Shown here piece after piece: positions 27,387 through 35,841 of a DNA stretch of 46,474 nt; position 1 is the first letter of the stretch, and each line of letters begins with the position of its first letter. Position numbers and translations under genes: made by a program. Source of the DNA: Pseudomonadota bacterium (lineage in GTDB: Bacteria; Pseudomonadota; Gammaproteobacteria; Xanthomonadales; Xanthomonadaceae); NCBI GenBank assembly GCA_030528565.1, contig JAUMYP010000001.1:75715-122188 (forward strand). Direction: 5' to 3'. Below the pieces are notes generated by a model. It saw only the letters and a program-made list of their open reading frames with translations. It made no database searches and was not told the DNA's origin.

Positions 27387-27740
27387 TTACTGCTCGTTGC
27401 CGCCGCCCAGACGTGCCAGTTTGGCAATCGCCCAGCCCGCGGCAAAGGCGATGCCGAAGGCGGTCAGCGGACGCTCGCGAATCAGGTCGGCGGCACTGTC
27501 AATCATGTCGCGGCTCTTTTCCATCAGTACATCCATTTGTTCCTTGGCGGCAGCGCCGAGGTCTTCGGCGGCGTGCTTGCCGGCGGTGGCGGTGTCGCTA
27601 AGTTCTGCCTTGACGTAGGCAGTGCCGGCACGCAGTTCTTCACCGGCAGCAGCTGCGGCGCTCTTGATGGAGTCGCCGGTGTGGACGGCGGCTTGCTTCA
27701 GGTGGCTGCCGGCTTCGGAGAGGTTTTCTTTCACGCTCAT
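27387..27740 (-). CDS. ElaB/YqjD/DUF883-like membrane-anchored protein
   Basis: A 117-residue protein. A long amphipathic helix (about residues 1-90; KENLSEAGSHLKQAAVHTGDSIKSA) ends in a single C-terminal membrane anchor starting with the characteristic RERPLTAFGIAFAAGWAIAKL. E. coli YqjD and ElaB share this plan and bind ribosomes at the membrane in stationary phase. ATG 27740 follows AAAGGAG. It is the first gene of the small set after the protease gene degQ. Confidence 0.85.
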   Translation of the reverse strand: MSVKENLSEAGSHLKQAAVHTGDSIKSAAAAAGEELRAGTAYVKAELSDTATAGKHAAEDLGAAAKEQMDVLMEKSRDMIDSAADLIRERPLTAFGIAFAAGWAIAKLARLGGGNEQ

Positions 27741-27763
27741 GGTTTGCTCCTTTGGAGGTTGGG

Positions 27764-29218
27764 TTATTGAATCAGAATTTGCCCGCGTTGACCGTTGCGC
27801 CACAGGCGCAGCAGCAAGCGTTGGGGCGGGTTGCGGAAGCTGGCACGGAAACTTGCCAGGTCGTTGAATTCGCCACTGGAGGCGGCGAGGATGACATCGC
27901 CCTCGCGCAGCCCGCTTTGTGCTGCGCGACTGCCATGGGCAACGCGACTGACCAGTACGCCGCTGGCACCCTGGCGGCGCAGCGATTCGGGCAGTTCGGC
28001 AAAGGTCACGCCATCCAGGCGCGGGTCAAGGCTGGCGCCATCGCGTGGCTGCTCCCTGAGCTGCGCGTTTAGTTGCAGCGGCTGGCCATCGCGGCGGATA
28101 TCCAGTGTTATACGGGCATTGGCAGCTTGCAGGCCCTGGAAATTGCGGAAGGCTTCGGCGCTGTCGATGCGCTGGCCGTTGGCGGCGACAATCACGTCGC
28201 CTGCCTTCAAGCCTGCGGCTGCGGCAGAAGAATCCGGGTATACCCGGGTGATGAGCGCGCCCTGAGCCGGGGCAAGGCCAGCGGCCTGTGCGCTGCGTAC
28301 ATCAAGATCACGGGTTTCAATGCCGAGCGTGCCGCGTCGCACCTGGCCGCCGTTTTCCAGCAACTGCTGCATGATGCTGCGGGCAAGATTGGTGGGAATG
28401 GCAAAGCTCAGGCCAATATTGCCAGCCATCGAGCCGCGCGGGTTGAAGCTGGCGGTATTGATGCCGATGAGCCGCCCCTGCAAATCCACCAGCGCGCCGC
28501 CGGAATTGCCGGGGTTGATGCTGGCATCGGTCTGGATGAAGTTCTGGAAACCCACGCCAGGCAGATTGCTGCGACCCACTGCCGAGATGATGCCGGAGGT
28601 CACGGTCTGGCCAACGCCAAACGGGTTGCCAATGGCCACCGCAAAATCGCCCACGCGCAGTGTGCTGCTGTCGGTCATGGCGATGGCGCTCAGGCGCTCG
28701 GCCGGAATACGCATCAGCGCGATATCGGTATCCGGGTCGGAGCCGAGAAATTCGGCTTTCAGGGTGCGGCCATCGGCGAGCGTCACCGACACATCATCGG
28801 CGTTTTCAATCACATGGTGATTGGTCAGCACATAGCCTTTGGCCGCATCGACAATCACCCCCGAACCCAGTGATTCGTTGATGCGTTCCTGGGTGAGCTC
28901 GGGAAACATGCGCCGGAAAAACGGGTCATTGCCGAACGGGCTGACACGCACGCGTTGCTGGGTATGCACGCTGACCACTGCCGGCATTACTCGCTCCAGC
29001 ATCGGCGCCAGGCTCGGGACTTGCCCGCCGCCTGCCGTTTGCGGCAACTGGCTGACCGGCAGGGCGGGCGCAGGCGCAGGTTCGGCATGACCGGGCTGGG
29101 TCAGCGCATCACGCATCGCGGTGGCGGCAAATCCGCCAAAACCGGCGGTCGCTGCCAGTACCAGCAAGGTGGGCAGGGGACGGGGAGCGCGTGGGGCAGG
29201 CTTTTGATTCATCGGCAT
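27764..29218 (-). CDS. DegP/DegQ-family (Do) periplasmic serine protease
   Basis: A 484-residue periplasmic protease/chaperone for misfolded envelope proteins. An N-terminal hydrophobic segment (about 16-36) serves as signal or anchor. The trypsin-like triad is His135 (TNHHVI), Asp165 (DTDIAL) and Ser239 (NPGNSGG). Two PDZ domains follow (about 300-390 and 400-484). Closest in layout to MucD/DegQ. The start is 29218 or two codons later (29212); neither has a strong ribosome site. It is divergent from the SET gene. Confidence 0.93.
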   Translation of the reverse strand: MPMNQKPAPRAPRPLPTLLVLAATAGFGGFAATAMRDALTQPGHAEPAPAPALPVSQLPQTAGGGQVPSLAPMLERVMPAVVSVHTQQRVRVSPFGNDPFFRRMFPELTQERINESLGSGVIVDAAKGYVLTNHHVIENADDVSVTLADGRTLKAEFLGSDPDTDIALMRIPAERLSAIAMTDSSTLRVGDFAVAIGNPFGVGQTVTSGIISAVGRSNLPGVGFQNFIQTDASINPGNSGGALVDLQGRLIGINTASFNPRGSMAGNIGLSFAIPTNLARSIMQQLLENGGQVRRGTLGIETRDLDVRSAQAAGLAPAQGALITRVYPDSSAAAAGLKAGDVIVAANGQRIDSAEAFRNFQGLQAANARITLDIRRDGQPLQLNAQLREQPRDGASLDPRLDGVTFAELPESLRRQGASGVLVSRVAHGSRAAQSGLREGDVILAASSGEFNDLASFRASFRNPPQRLLLRLWRNGQRGQILIQ

Positions 29219-29362
29219 CCATCATGCAGGTGGGGCAGTGGTGTGGATGTGAAAGCCGCATCCGTACCGTGTCCGGCAGCTTACGATAAAACTGCATGAT
29301 GATGGTGGTCGAAATCTGGCAACAGGCCGGGCAAAATGAGGTTTTCTTGTTGCGGTGAGCGC

Positions 29363-29857
29363 ATGCCGAAAAGTGCCAAAGACCGGATTGAACGCAGGCA
29401 GTCGGCCATTCACGGCAATGGAGTATTTGCTACTGGTGCGATTGCCAAAGGCGAGTACATTGTGCGTTACAAGGGGCGGTTGCGCAGTCATGCAGAGGTG
29501 GATGCCGACTATGGCGAGCTGGCAGAAACCGGCCACACTTTCCTGTTTACCCTGAACGATGAATACGTGATTGATGCCAACTTTGAAGGCAATATCGCCC
29601 GCTGGATAAATCACAGTTGTTCGCCCAATTGCGAGGCGATTTTGTACGAAGATGAGCAAGGTCGTCGCGATAAAGACAAAATCCGTATCCATGCCCTGCG
29701 TGATATCGCAGTGGGTGAGGAGCTTTCTTTCAACTACGGCATTGTCTTGCAAGAGCGACATACCCCGGCCTTGAAAAGGCTCTGGGCATGCCACTGCGGT
29801 GCGCTGCAGTGCACGGGGACTTTGTTGCAGCCCAAAAAACGCAAAAAAGCGATTTGA
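29363..29857 (+). CDS. SET-domain protein (putative protein lysine methyltransferase)
   Basis: About 164 residues, an almost bare SET domain. Seen: HGNGVFA near residue 17, the pseudoknot motif WINHSCSPNC at 81-90, ELSFNYG with Tyr125, and a post-SET cysteine set (Cys143, 145, 150 with Cys90) that should bind zinc. Such enzymes use SAM to methylate lysines. Bacterial targets are mostly unknown; chlamydial NUE methylates histone-like proteins. A lysine-rich HU is encoded two genes on. ATG 29363 (GGTGAG upstream) is preferred to ATG 29336. The stop abuts the stop of the next gene. Confidence 0.88.
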   Translation: MPKSAKDRIERRQSAIHGNGVFATGAIAKGEYIVRYKGRLRSHAEVDADYGELAETGHTFLFTLNDEYVIDANFEGNIARWINHSCSPNCEAILYEDEQGRRDKDKIRIHALRDIAVGEELSFNYGIVLQERHTPALKRLWACHCGALQCTGTLLQPKKRKKAI

Positions 29858-30280
29858 TTACAGTGCCACACGGCGCGGTTCGAGCCAGGAGAGCAGGAGG
29901 CCAAGCATGAGTGTGGCCGTGGTGGCAAGCACTATTTGCTTGATGAGCAATTGCGCGGGCCAGGGCTGTAGCGCGTAAAAGACGAGGTAGCCGGGAATGG
30001 TGGCGGTCAGCGCCATCACGCTGCCAAACCGCAGGCCATTGCGTGGTGTGGTGGCCTGCGGATGTACAAGGCTGTACAGCCAGGTCAGGCCAAAGCCGGT
30101 CAAAACATGGGCAAGCAACATCCACGGCAGGTGGCGCATGCCATCTGTCGCGCCGCGTACAAGACCCCGGGCAACCAGTGCTGCATAGTCCTCCCGCAGC
30201 AGCAGGCCATGAATCAGGAAGTTCAATACCAAAGCCGCGATGCCGGTCACGATGGCGCAGAGCCAGAAGCGTTTGTTCAC
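29858..30280 (-). CDS. Small four-helix membrane protein of unknown function
   Basis: A 140-residue hydrophobic protein with four likely membrane helices (FWLCAIVTGIAALVLNFLIHG; LPWMLLAHVLTGFGLTWLY; GSVMALTATIPGYLVFYAL; LLIKQIVLATTATLMLGLLLSW). The pattern resembles DUF1761-type proteins but I cannot assign a family firmly. It converges on the SET gene with no gap at all (29857/29858). Confidence 0.75.
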   Translation of the reverse strand: MNKRFWLCAIVTGIAALVLNFLIHGLLLREDYAALVARGLVRGATDGMRHLPWMLLAHVLTGFGLTWLYSLVHPQATTPRNGLRFGSVMALTATIPGYLVFYALQPWPAQLLIKQIVLATTATLMLGLLLSWLEPRRVAL

Positions 30281-30319
30281 CGTTTTTCCATTAGCGATGC
30301 ACTGGGCGCAGATGATAAG

Positions 30320-30360
30320 GCCGCAAAAAAACCGGAGCCAGTGACTCCGGTTTTTGCGGC
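30320..30360 (-). terminator. Terminator of the HU gene
   Basis: A long stem, with CCGGAG / CCAGTGA / CTCCGG at its core flanked by A-run and T-run arms and GCCGC/GCGGC outer pairs. It lies 14 bp after the HU stop. It looks effective on both strands. Confidence 0.8.
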
Positions 30361-30373
30361 GCTGCCGGGTGAA

Positions 30374-30799
30374 TCAGGCGGCGGCGTCCTTGAGCTTCTT
30401 CAGCGGTTGCAGCTTGACTTTGACCGAGGCCGGTTTGGCGGCGAATACCTGTTCTTCCTTGGTAAACGGGTTGATGCCCTTGCGCTTGGGCTTGGCCGGC
30501 ACCTTGACCACCTTGATTTTGAAAAGTCCCGGCAGGGTGAAGGCGCCTGCGCCCTTTTTGTGTACCGAGGCATGGATGGTGGACTCCAGCGCAGCCAGCA
30601 CGGCTTTGACATCCTTGCTGGTCACTTCTGCATGTTCGGCAAGATGCGCAACCAGTGCCGATTTGGTCAGTACATCGGCAATCGGTTTCATGGTCTTGGC
30701 CGCAGTTTTCTTGGGTGCGGCTTTTGCTGGGCTTGCCTTGGAGGCAGCGGTTTTGGCGGTGGTGGTTTTTTTCGGCGCAGCAGCTTTCTTCGTGGCCAT
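30374..30799 (-). CDS. HU-family DNA-binding protein with histone H1-like lysine/alanine tail
   Basis: A 141-residue nucleoid protein. Residues 1-36 are a K/A/P/T-rich tail (MATKKAAAPKKTTTAKTAAS and onward), like eukaryotic H1 or bacterial AlgP/HctA tails. The rest is an HU/IHF fold: KSALVAHLAEHAEVTSKDVKAVLAALE, then FTLPGLFKIKVVKVPAKPKRKGINPFTKEE, the DNA-binding beta arm with the conserved proline. ATG 30799 follows AAGGAAC. It would bind and compact DNA. The tail is a plausible target for lysine modification; a SET gene lies 0.5 kb away. Confidence 0.9.
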   Translation of the reverse strand: MATKKAAAPKKTTTAKTAASKASPAKAAPKKTAAKTMKPIADVLTKSALVAHLAEHAEVTSKDVKAVLAALESTIHASVHKKGAGAFTLPGLFKIKVVKVPAKPKRKGINPFTKEEQVFAAKPASVKVKLQPLKKLKDAAA

Positions 30800-30947
30800 G
30801 GGTTTGATGTTCCTTTGTCAATGGTTTGAGATGCGCGGCGTTGACCGGCAGCCCAATGTAGAACAGGCCTTGTCTCCGAGCCAAGCGTTTTTGAGGGATT
30901 TTGGGACAGAAAAATCCTGAATAGCCGTTGCGCCGCCTATTCAGGTT

Positions 30948-31838
30948 TTACCAAAGCATTTCGCCGCGAATCACGCAGGCCACTTTGCCGCCCGACCAGA
31001 TATCGCCAGCCTCATCCACCGAAAGCACAAGCTGGGCGTCAAAGCCGATTTCCCGCCCCTGGCTGACGCGATAACTGGACTTGTCGCCGGGCAGGGCATC
31101 TTGCTGTGCAAGCCAGGCGGCAAGGGTGGCATTGGCCGCGCCAGAGGCGGCGTCTTCAAATGGGGAGCCATTGCCGACCCAGGCGCGCACCGCCAGTTCG
31201 TAGTCCGGGCTCTGGCTGCGGGCATAGGCGCAGATGCCCATGCTGTTGGTCGCCTGTGCCAGGGCGGCAATGGCTTGCCAGTCGGGTGTGGCGGCGCGCA
31301 GTTCAGCCTCCTCGGCCACTTCCACCAGCCACCAGCGGCGGCCACCGTCCATCAGCGCCGGTGGCAATGCGCCCAGCTTGAGTGCGGCCAGGGCATTGCC
31401 AAAGCGCAGGTCGCGGGCACTGGCGGTTTCCACAAGCTGCGCGCGCGGGGTGCGGATGGCGATGCTGGGGTTTGCAGCCTCGCCACTGACTTTCAGCGGC
31501 AGCTTGCCGGCCATGCCGTGCTGCACCAGAACACCATCGCGGGGCTGGGCAAGCCCGGCGGCCAGCACGGCGCGGGCGGTGCCCACGCTGGGGTGTCCGG
31601 CGAACGGGACTTCGCGGCGCGGGCTGAACATGCGCAGCCGGTAGCTGCTGTCGCTGTCGGTAGCGGGTAGCACGAAGGTGGTTTCCGGCAGCCGTGTCCA
31701 GCGGGCGATGGCCTGCATCTCATCATCGCCAAGGCCCTCGCCATCGAGCACTACGGCCAGCGGGTTGCCTACACCGGGGCGGTCGGCAAAAACATCAAGT
31801 TGCATGAAAGGACGCGGGCGCGGGCTGTGTTTGCTCAT
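30948..31838 (-). CDS. PhzF-family isomerase/epimerase
   Basis: A 296-residue protein with the two-lobed diaminopimelate-epimerase-like fold. It begins with the typical MQLDVFADRPGVGNPLAVVLDG. The catalytic glutamate is Glu52 in LPETTFV. FSPRREVPFAGHPSVGTA and the second-lobe GNGSPFEDAASGAANATLAAWL are conserved. Phenazine synthesis is not implied, since no other phz gene is present; substrate unknown. Divergent from lysAC with only 48 bp between. Confidence 0.92.
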   Translation of the reverse strand: MSKHSPRPRPFMQLDVFADRPGVGNPLAVVLDGEGLGDDEMQAIARWTRLPETTFVLPATDSDSSYRLRMFSPRREVPFAGHPSVGTARAVLAAGLAQPRDGVLVQHGMAGKLPLKVSGEAANPSIAIRTPRAQLVETASARDLRFGNALAALKLGALPPALMDGGRRWWLVEVAEEAELRAATPDWQAIAALAQATNSMGICAYARSQSPDYELAVRAWVGNGSPFEDAASGAANATLAAWLAQQDALPGDKSSYRVSQGREIGFDAQLVLSVDEAGDIWSGGKVACVIRGEMLW

Positions 31839-31886
31839 AGAATGTCCGTCTTTCCGGGAATCCGGTGTGCTGTCGGGTTAGTGTAA

Positions 31887-34472
31887 ATGTCGTCCATCTC
31901 TCATGCCGCCCGTTGGCGGGTTTTAAAGTTCGGTGGCAGCAGTGTTTCGCAGCGGGCGCGCTGGGACAATATCGGCCGCATTGCCGCTGCGCGGGCGCAG
32001 CATGGCCGGGTATTGGTGGTGGTATCGGCGCTTTCGGGGGTGACCAATCAACTGCAGGCGATTGCCCAGGGCGAGAATATCGCCGCCCATGTCGCCGCGC
32101 TTGTTGACCGGCATCTGGACTTTGCCAAGGCGTTGGCGCTGGATGCCGACAGCGTGCTGGGTGAGCGTCTTGCAGCCTTGCAAGCTCTGGCCTGTGATGC
32201 GCGCGCGGCCAGCCGCAGCCTTGACTGGCAGGCAGAAGTGCTGGCGCAGGGCGAGCTGCTTTCTTCTACGCTGGGGGCGGCCTATTTGCGCGCGCAGGGA
32301 CTGGATTTTGGCTGGTGCGATGCGCGTAACTGGCTTTCGGCGCTTGCCCTGCCCAACCAGAGCGACTGGGCCGGGCGTTTGTCGGTGAATTGCCAGCGCC
32401 ATGCGGATGAGGCCTGGCGCCAGCGTTTTGCCGCGCAGCCTGGCCGGATGTTGCTAACCCAGGGTTTCATCGCCCGTCACCCGGATGGCGGCACGGCGAT
32501 TCTGGGGCGGGGTGGCTCGGATACTTCGGCGGCGTATTTCGGTGCCTTGCTGGGTGCCGATGCGGTGGAAATCTGGACCGATGTGCCGGGCATGTTCAGC
32601 GCCAATCCGCGTGAGGTGGCCGATGCGCGGCTGCTGGCGCGGCTGGACTATGCCGAGGCGCAGGAGATTGCCACCACCGGCGCCAAAGTGCTGCATCCGC
32701 GGGCTATCGGCCCCTGCCGCGAGGCGCGGGTGCCGATGGCGATTCTGGATACTTCAAGGCCGGAATTTCCCGGCACGCGCATTGATGAGCGTGCCGCCAC
32801 CGTGCCGGGCGTGAAGGCCATCAGCCGCCGTAACGGCATCGTGCTGGTGTCGATGGAATCTATCGGCATGTGGCAGCAGGTCGGCTTCATGGCCGATATT
32901 TTCGAGCGATTCAAACGCCACGGCCTGTCGGTGGACCTGATTGGCTCCTCGGAAACCAATGTCACGGTATCGCTGGACCCGAGCGAAAACCTGATGACCA
33001 CCGATGTGCTCTCGCGCCTGTCCGAAGATTTGGCCAGGGTGTGCCGGGTGAAGGTGATTAGTTCCTGCGCGGCCATCACCCTGGTGGGGCGCGGCATGCG
33101 TTCGCTGCTGCACAAGCTCTCGACGGTCTGGGCGCGCTTTGGGCAGGAGCGTGTGCACCTGATTTCGCAGTCCTCCAATGACCTTAACCTGACCTTCGTC
33201 ATCGACGAGATGGATGCCGATGGCCTGATACCGCACCTGCATGCCGAGTTGATAAAAAGCGGCGCCATGCCGGTGCGGGAGAAGCATGTATTTGGCAGCA
33301 GTTGGCGCCGGCTGAATGAGGCGCAAAAACCGCCGCTGCCGAAGTGGTGGCAAAGCCGCCGCGCCGAGTTGCTGGCCTGCGCCGCCGAAGGCACGCCGCG
33401 CTATGTATATGACCTGCCGACCTTGCGCGCGCAGGCGGCCAGGCTCAAGGCCGTGAATGCTGTGGAGAGGCGCTATTTCGCCATCAAGGCCAATCCGCAT
33501 CCGGCCATTTTGCGCGCGCTGCATGAGGAAGGCTTCGGGTTTGAGTGCGTGTCGCTGGCGGAAATCGAGCATGCCTTTGCCCAGGTGCCGGGCTTGCAGC
33601 CCGGAGATGTACTGTTCACCCCGAGCTTTGCGCCGCGTGCCGAATATCAGGCCGCGCTGGCGCGTGGCGTGCGCCTGACGCTGGACAATCTGGAGGCGCT
33701 GCACAACTGGCCGGAACTGTTTGGCGGTAAGGAAATCTGGCTGCGCGTGGACCTGGGGCGCGGCGATGGTCATCATGCCAAGGTGGTCACCGGCGGCAGC
33801 GCCTCCAAGTTCGGCCTGCCGCTGGCGCGTATCGAGGCTTTTGTTGACAAGGCGCGTGCGCTGGATATGCGCATCACCGGGCTGCATGCGCATCTGGGCA
33901 GCGGCATCCAGTCGCCCGCGCATTGGGCAGGGGTGCAGGCCGAGCTTGCCACCCTGGCCGATGGCATTGGCACCATCGAAACCTTGAACCTGGGCGGCGG
34001 CCTGCCGATTCCCTATCAGCCCGAAGATGACGAATTTGACCTGGACGGCTGGGCCCGTGCGGTGGCCGAGGTCAAGGCGGCCTTCCCGCGCTATCGCATC
34101 GCCATCGAGCCGGGACGCTTCCTGGTGGCGCAGTGCGGCGTGCTGCTCAGCCATGTCACCCAGGTGGTGGAAAAAGAAGGCGTGCGCCGCGTTGGCCTGG
34201 ATGCGGGCATGAATGCGCTGCTGCGCCCTGCCCTGTATGAGGCCTGGCATGACATCCGCAATCTCTCGCGGCTGGAAGATGCGCGCACGCGCAGTTTTGA
34301 TGTGGTCGGGCCGATTTGCGAAAGCGGCGATGTATTGGGGCACGGCCGCGAACTGCCGGCGGCCACCACCGAGGGCGATGTAATGCTGGTTGCCGATGCC
34401 GGCGCCTATGGCTATGTGATGGCCAGCCACTACAACCTGCGCGCCTTGCCGCAGGAGCATGTGCTGGATTGA
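31887..34472 (+). CDS. lysAC: Bifunctional aspartate kinase/diaminopimelate decarboxylase (LysAC)
   Basis: An 861-residue fusion catalysing the first and last steps of lysine synthesis. Residues 1-300 are the aspartokinase domain (KFGGSSV from Lys14; GRGGSDTSAAYFGALLGAD). ACT domains follow to about 455. Residues 480-861 are a PLP-dependent diaminopimelate decarboxylase with Lys534 in YFAIKANPHP, HAHLGSGI, the EPGRFLVAQ segment and GPICESGDVLG. This fusion is characteristic of Xanthomonas and relatives. No good ribosome site precedes ATG 31887. murL follows 13 bp later, tying meso-DAP use to peptidoglycan genes. Confidence 0.96.
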   Translation: MSSISHAARWRVLKFGGSSVSQRARWDNIGRIAAARAQHGRVLVVVSALSGVTNQLQAIAQGENIAAHVAALVDRHLDFAKALALDADSVLGERLAALQALACDARAASRSLDWQAEVLAQGELLSSTLGAAYLRAQGLDFGWCDARNWLSALALPNQSDWAGRLSVNCQRHADEAWRQRFAAQPGRMLLTQGFIARHPDGGTAILGRGGSDTSAAYFGALLGADAVEIWTDVPGMFSANPREVADARLLARLDYAEAQEIATTGAKVLHPRAIGPCREARVPMAILDTSRPEFPGTRIDERAATVPGVKAISRRNGIVLVSMESIGMWQQVGFMADIFERFKRHGLSVDLIGSSETNVTVSLDPSENLMTTDVLSRLSEDLARVCRVKVISSCAAITLVGRGMRSLLHKLSTVWARFGQERVHLISQSSNDLNLTFVIDEMDADGLIPHLHAELIKSGAMPVREKHVFGSSWRRLNEAQKPPLPKWWQSRRAELLACAAEGTPRYVYDLPTLRAQAARLKAVNAVERRYFAIKANPHPAILRALHEEGFGFECVSLAEIEHAFAQVPGLQPGDVLFTPSFAPRAEYQAALARGVRLTLDNLEALHNWPELFGGKEIWLRVDLGRGDGHHAKVVTGGSASKFGLPLARIEAFVDKARALDMRITGLHAHLGSGIQSPAHWAGVQAELATLADGIGTIETLNLGGGLPIPYQPEDDEFDLDGWARAVAEVKAAFPRYRIAIEPGRFLVAQCGVLLSHVTQVVEKEGVRRVGLDAGMNALLRPALYEAWHDIRNLSRLEDARTRSFDVVGPICESGDVLGHGRELPAATTEGDVMLVADAGAYGYVMASHYNLRALPQEHVLD

Positions 34473-34485
34473 GGAGAAAGCGTGA

Positions 34486-35841
34486 ATGAGTAGTTTCGGG
34501 CGCGACCAGATGCGCGTGTTTCGTTTTGTGCGCCGTGACATGGACTTGTCCAGCGGCAGCATTGAGCTGGTATATGCCTTTGACGATGGCGCAGAATGGA
34601 TTGAGCGCATCAGCATCCCCGGTGCGCCGTTTGTGCTGGATGAGGCGCGCGCCGGGGCATTGCAGCAGGCCTTGACCCTGCTGCACCTGATTGCCGGGGT
34701 GAGCTATTACAAGGCGGCGGTGCCGGGCGAAATCCGCGTGGAATACACGCAACTGGATGAGGCCAGCGTCGCGCTGCTGGACACCATCTATTTGCAGGGG
34801 CTGGGTGAATTTGCCTATCGCAACGGGCTGGATTTGCGCGCGCGCATCCGCTTCCCGCGTGCGGGCCAAGCACTGCCGCAGGCGCCTGCGCTTGGCCTGC
34901 GCCAGCACGCGCTGGTGGCCATTGGCGGCGGCAAGGACTCGCTGGTGTCCATCGAAACCCTGCGCCGCGCCGGGGAGGCGCAAACCGTGACCTGGATTGG
35001 CAACTCGCAACTGATTCGCGCCTGTGCCGAACATACCGGGCTGGCCACGCTCAATATCAGCCGCCAGCTTGCCCCCGAGCTTTTCGAGGCTAATCGTCAG
35101 GGCGCATGGAACGGGCATATTCCGGTGACGGCCATCAATTCCGCCATCATGGTGGTGGCCGCCATCCTGACCGATGCCGACCAGGTGGTGTTTTCCAATG
35201 AACGCTCGGCCAGCTACGGCAGCCTGATTGCAGGCAGCGGCGAAGTGAACCACCAGTGGTCGAAGGGCTGGGATTTCGAGCGCCGCTTTGGCGAGCATGT
35301 CGCGCAGCATGTGGCCGCCGACCTGCATTACTACTCGCTGCTGCGGCCCTTGAGCGAGCTGGCGGTGGCGCGGCAGTTTGCCAAAAGCAGCCATTACGAT
35401 GCGCATTTTTCCAGCTGCAACCGCAATTTCCATATCCTTGGCGAGCGCCCGGCCAGCCGTTGGTGCGGGGTCTGCCCGAAGTGTCATTTCGTGTTTCTGG
35501 CACTTGCCCCGTTCATGCCCAAGCCACGGCTGACCGGCATTTTTGGCCGCAACCTGCTGGATACCGAAAGCGAGCAGGCCGGTTTTGATGCGCTGATGGA
35601 ATACCACGACCACAAGCCGTTTGAATGCGTAGGCGAAGCGCGTGAATCGCGTGCGGCGATGGCGGCGCTGGCCGAGCGTCCGGAGTGGCAGGAGGATGCG
35701 CTGGTACGCCGTTTCGCCAGGGAAATCGCCCCGCAATTGCAGGGCGAGGACCTGTCGTTGGCGGCATTGCTCAACCCCGCTGGCGAGCATCGCATTCCGC
35801 CTGCCCTGTGGGAGCGCATCCGTGCAGATTTCGCAGCTTGA
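34486..35841 (+). CDS. murL: UDP-MurNAc-L-Ala-L-Glu epimerase MurL
   Basis: A 451-residue enzyme matching the MurL family described in Xanthomonas oryzae, which epimerises the terminal L-Glu of UDP-MurNAc-L-Ala-L-Glu to D-Glu in an ATP- and Mg-dependent reaction. A PP-loop-like nucleotide motif GGGKDS is at residues 147-152. A C-x2-C-x2-C cluster (Cys327, 330, 333) may bind metal. ATG 34486 has GAGGAG upstream, overlapping the lysAC stop. Its end overlaps the murD2 start by 20 bp. This replaces the usual MurI glutamate racemase route. Confidence 0.93.
   Translation: MSSFGRDQMRVFRFVRRDMDLSSGSIELVYAFDDGAEWIERISIPGAPFVLDEARAGALQQALTLLHLIAGVSYYKAAVPGEIRVEYTQLDEASVALLDTIYLQGLGEFAYRNGLDLRARIRFPRAGQALPQAPALGLRQHALVAIGGGKDSLVSIETLRRAGEAQTVTWIGNSQLIRACAEHTGLATLNISRQLAPELFEANRQGAWNGHIPVTAINSAIMVVAAILTDADQVVFSNERSASYGSLIAGSGEVNHQWSKGWDFERRFGEHVAQHVAADLHYYSLLRPLSELAVARQFAKSSHYDAHFSSCNRNFHILGERPASRWCGVCPKCHFVFLALAPFMPKPRLTGIFGRNLLDTESEQAGFDALMEYHDHKPFECVGEARESRAAMAALAERPEWQEDALVRRFAREIAPQLQGEDLSLAALLNPAGEHRIPPALWERIRADFAA

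Noticed and set aside
29769-29783. Near copy (14 of 15) of the dispersed repeat
   Set aside because: It lies inside the conserved C-terminal part of the SET gene (ALKRLW), so chance or coding constraint is the simpler reading.
30948-31838. PhzF protein as evidence of phenazine synthesis
   Set aside because: No other phenazine gene is present; PhzF-fold proteins are widespread with unrelated roles.
32754-34616. 620-codon minus-strand frame opposite lysAC
   Set aside because: Antisense to a certain fusion gene; no recognisable domain.
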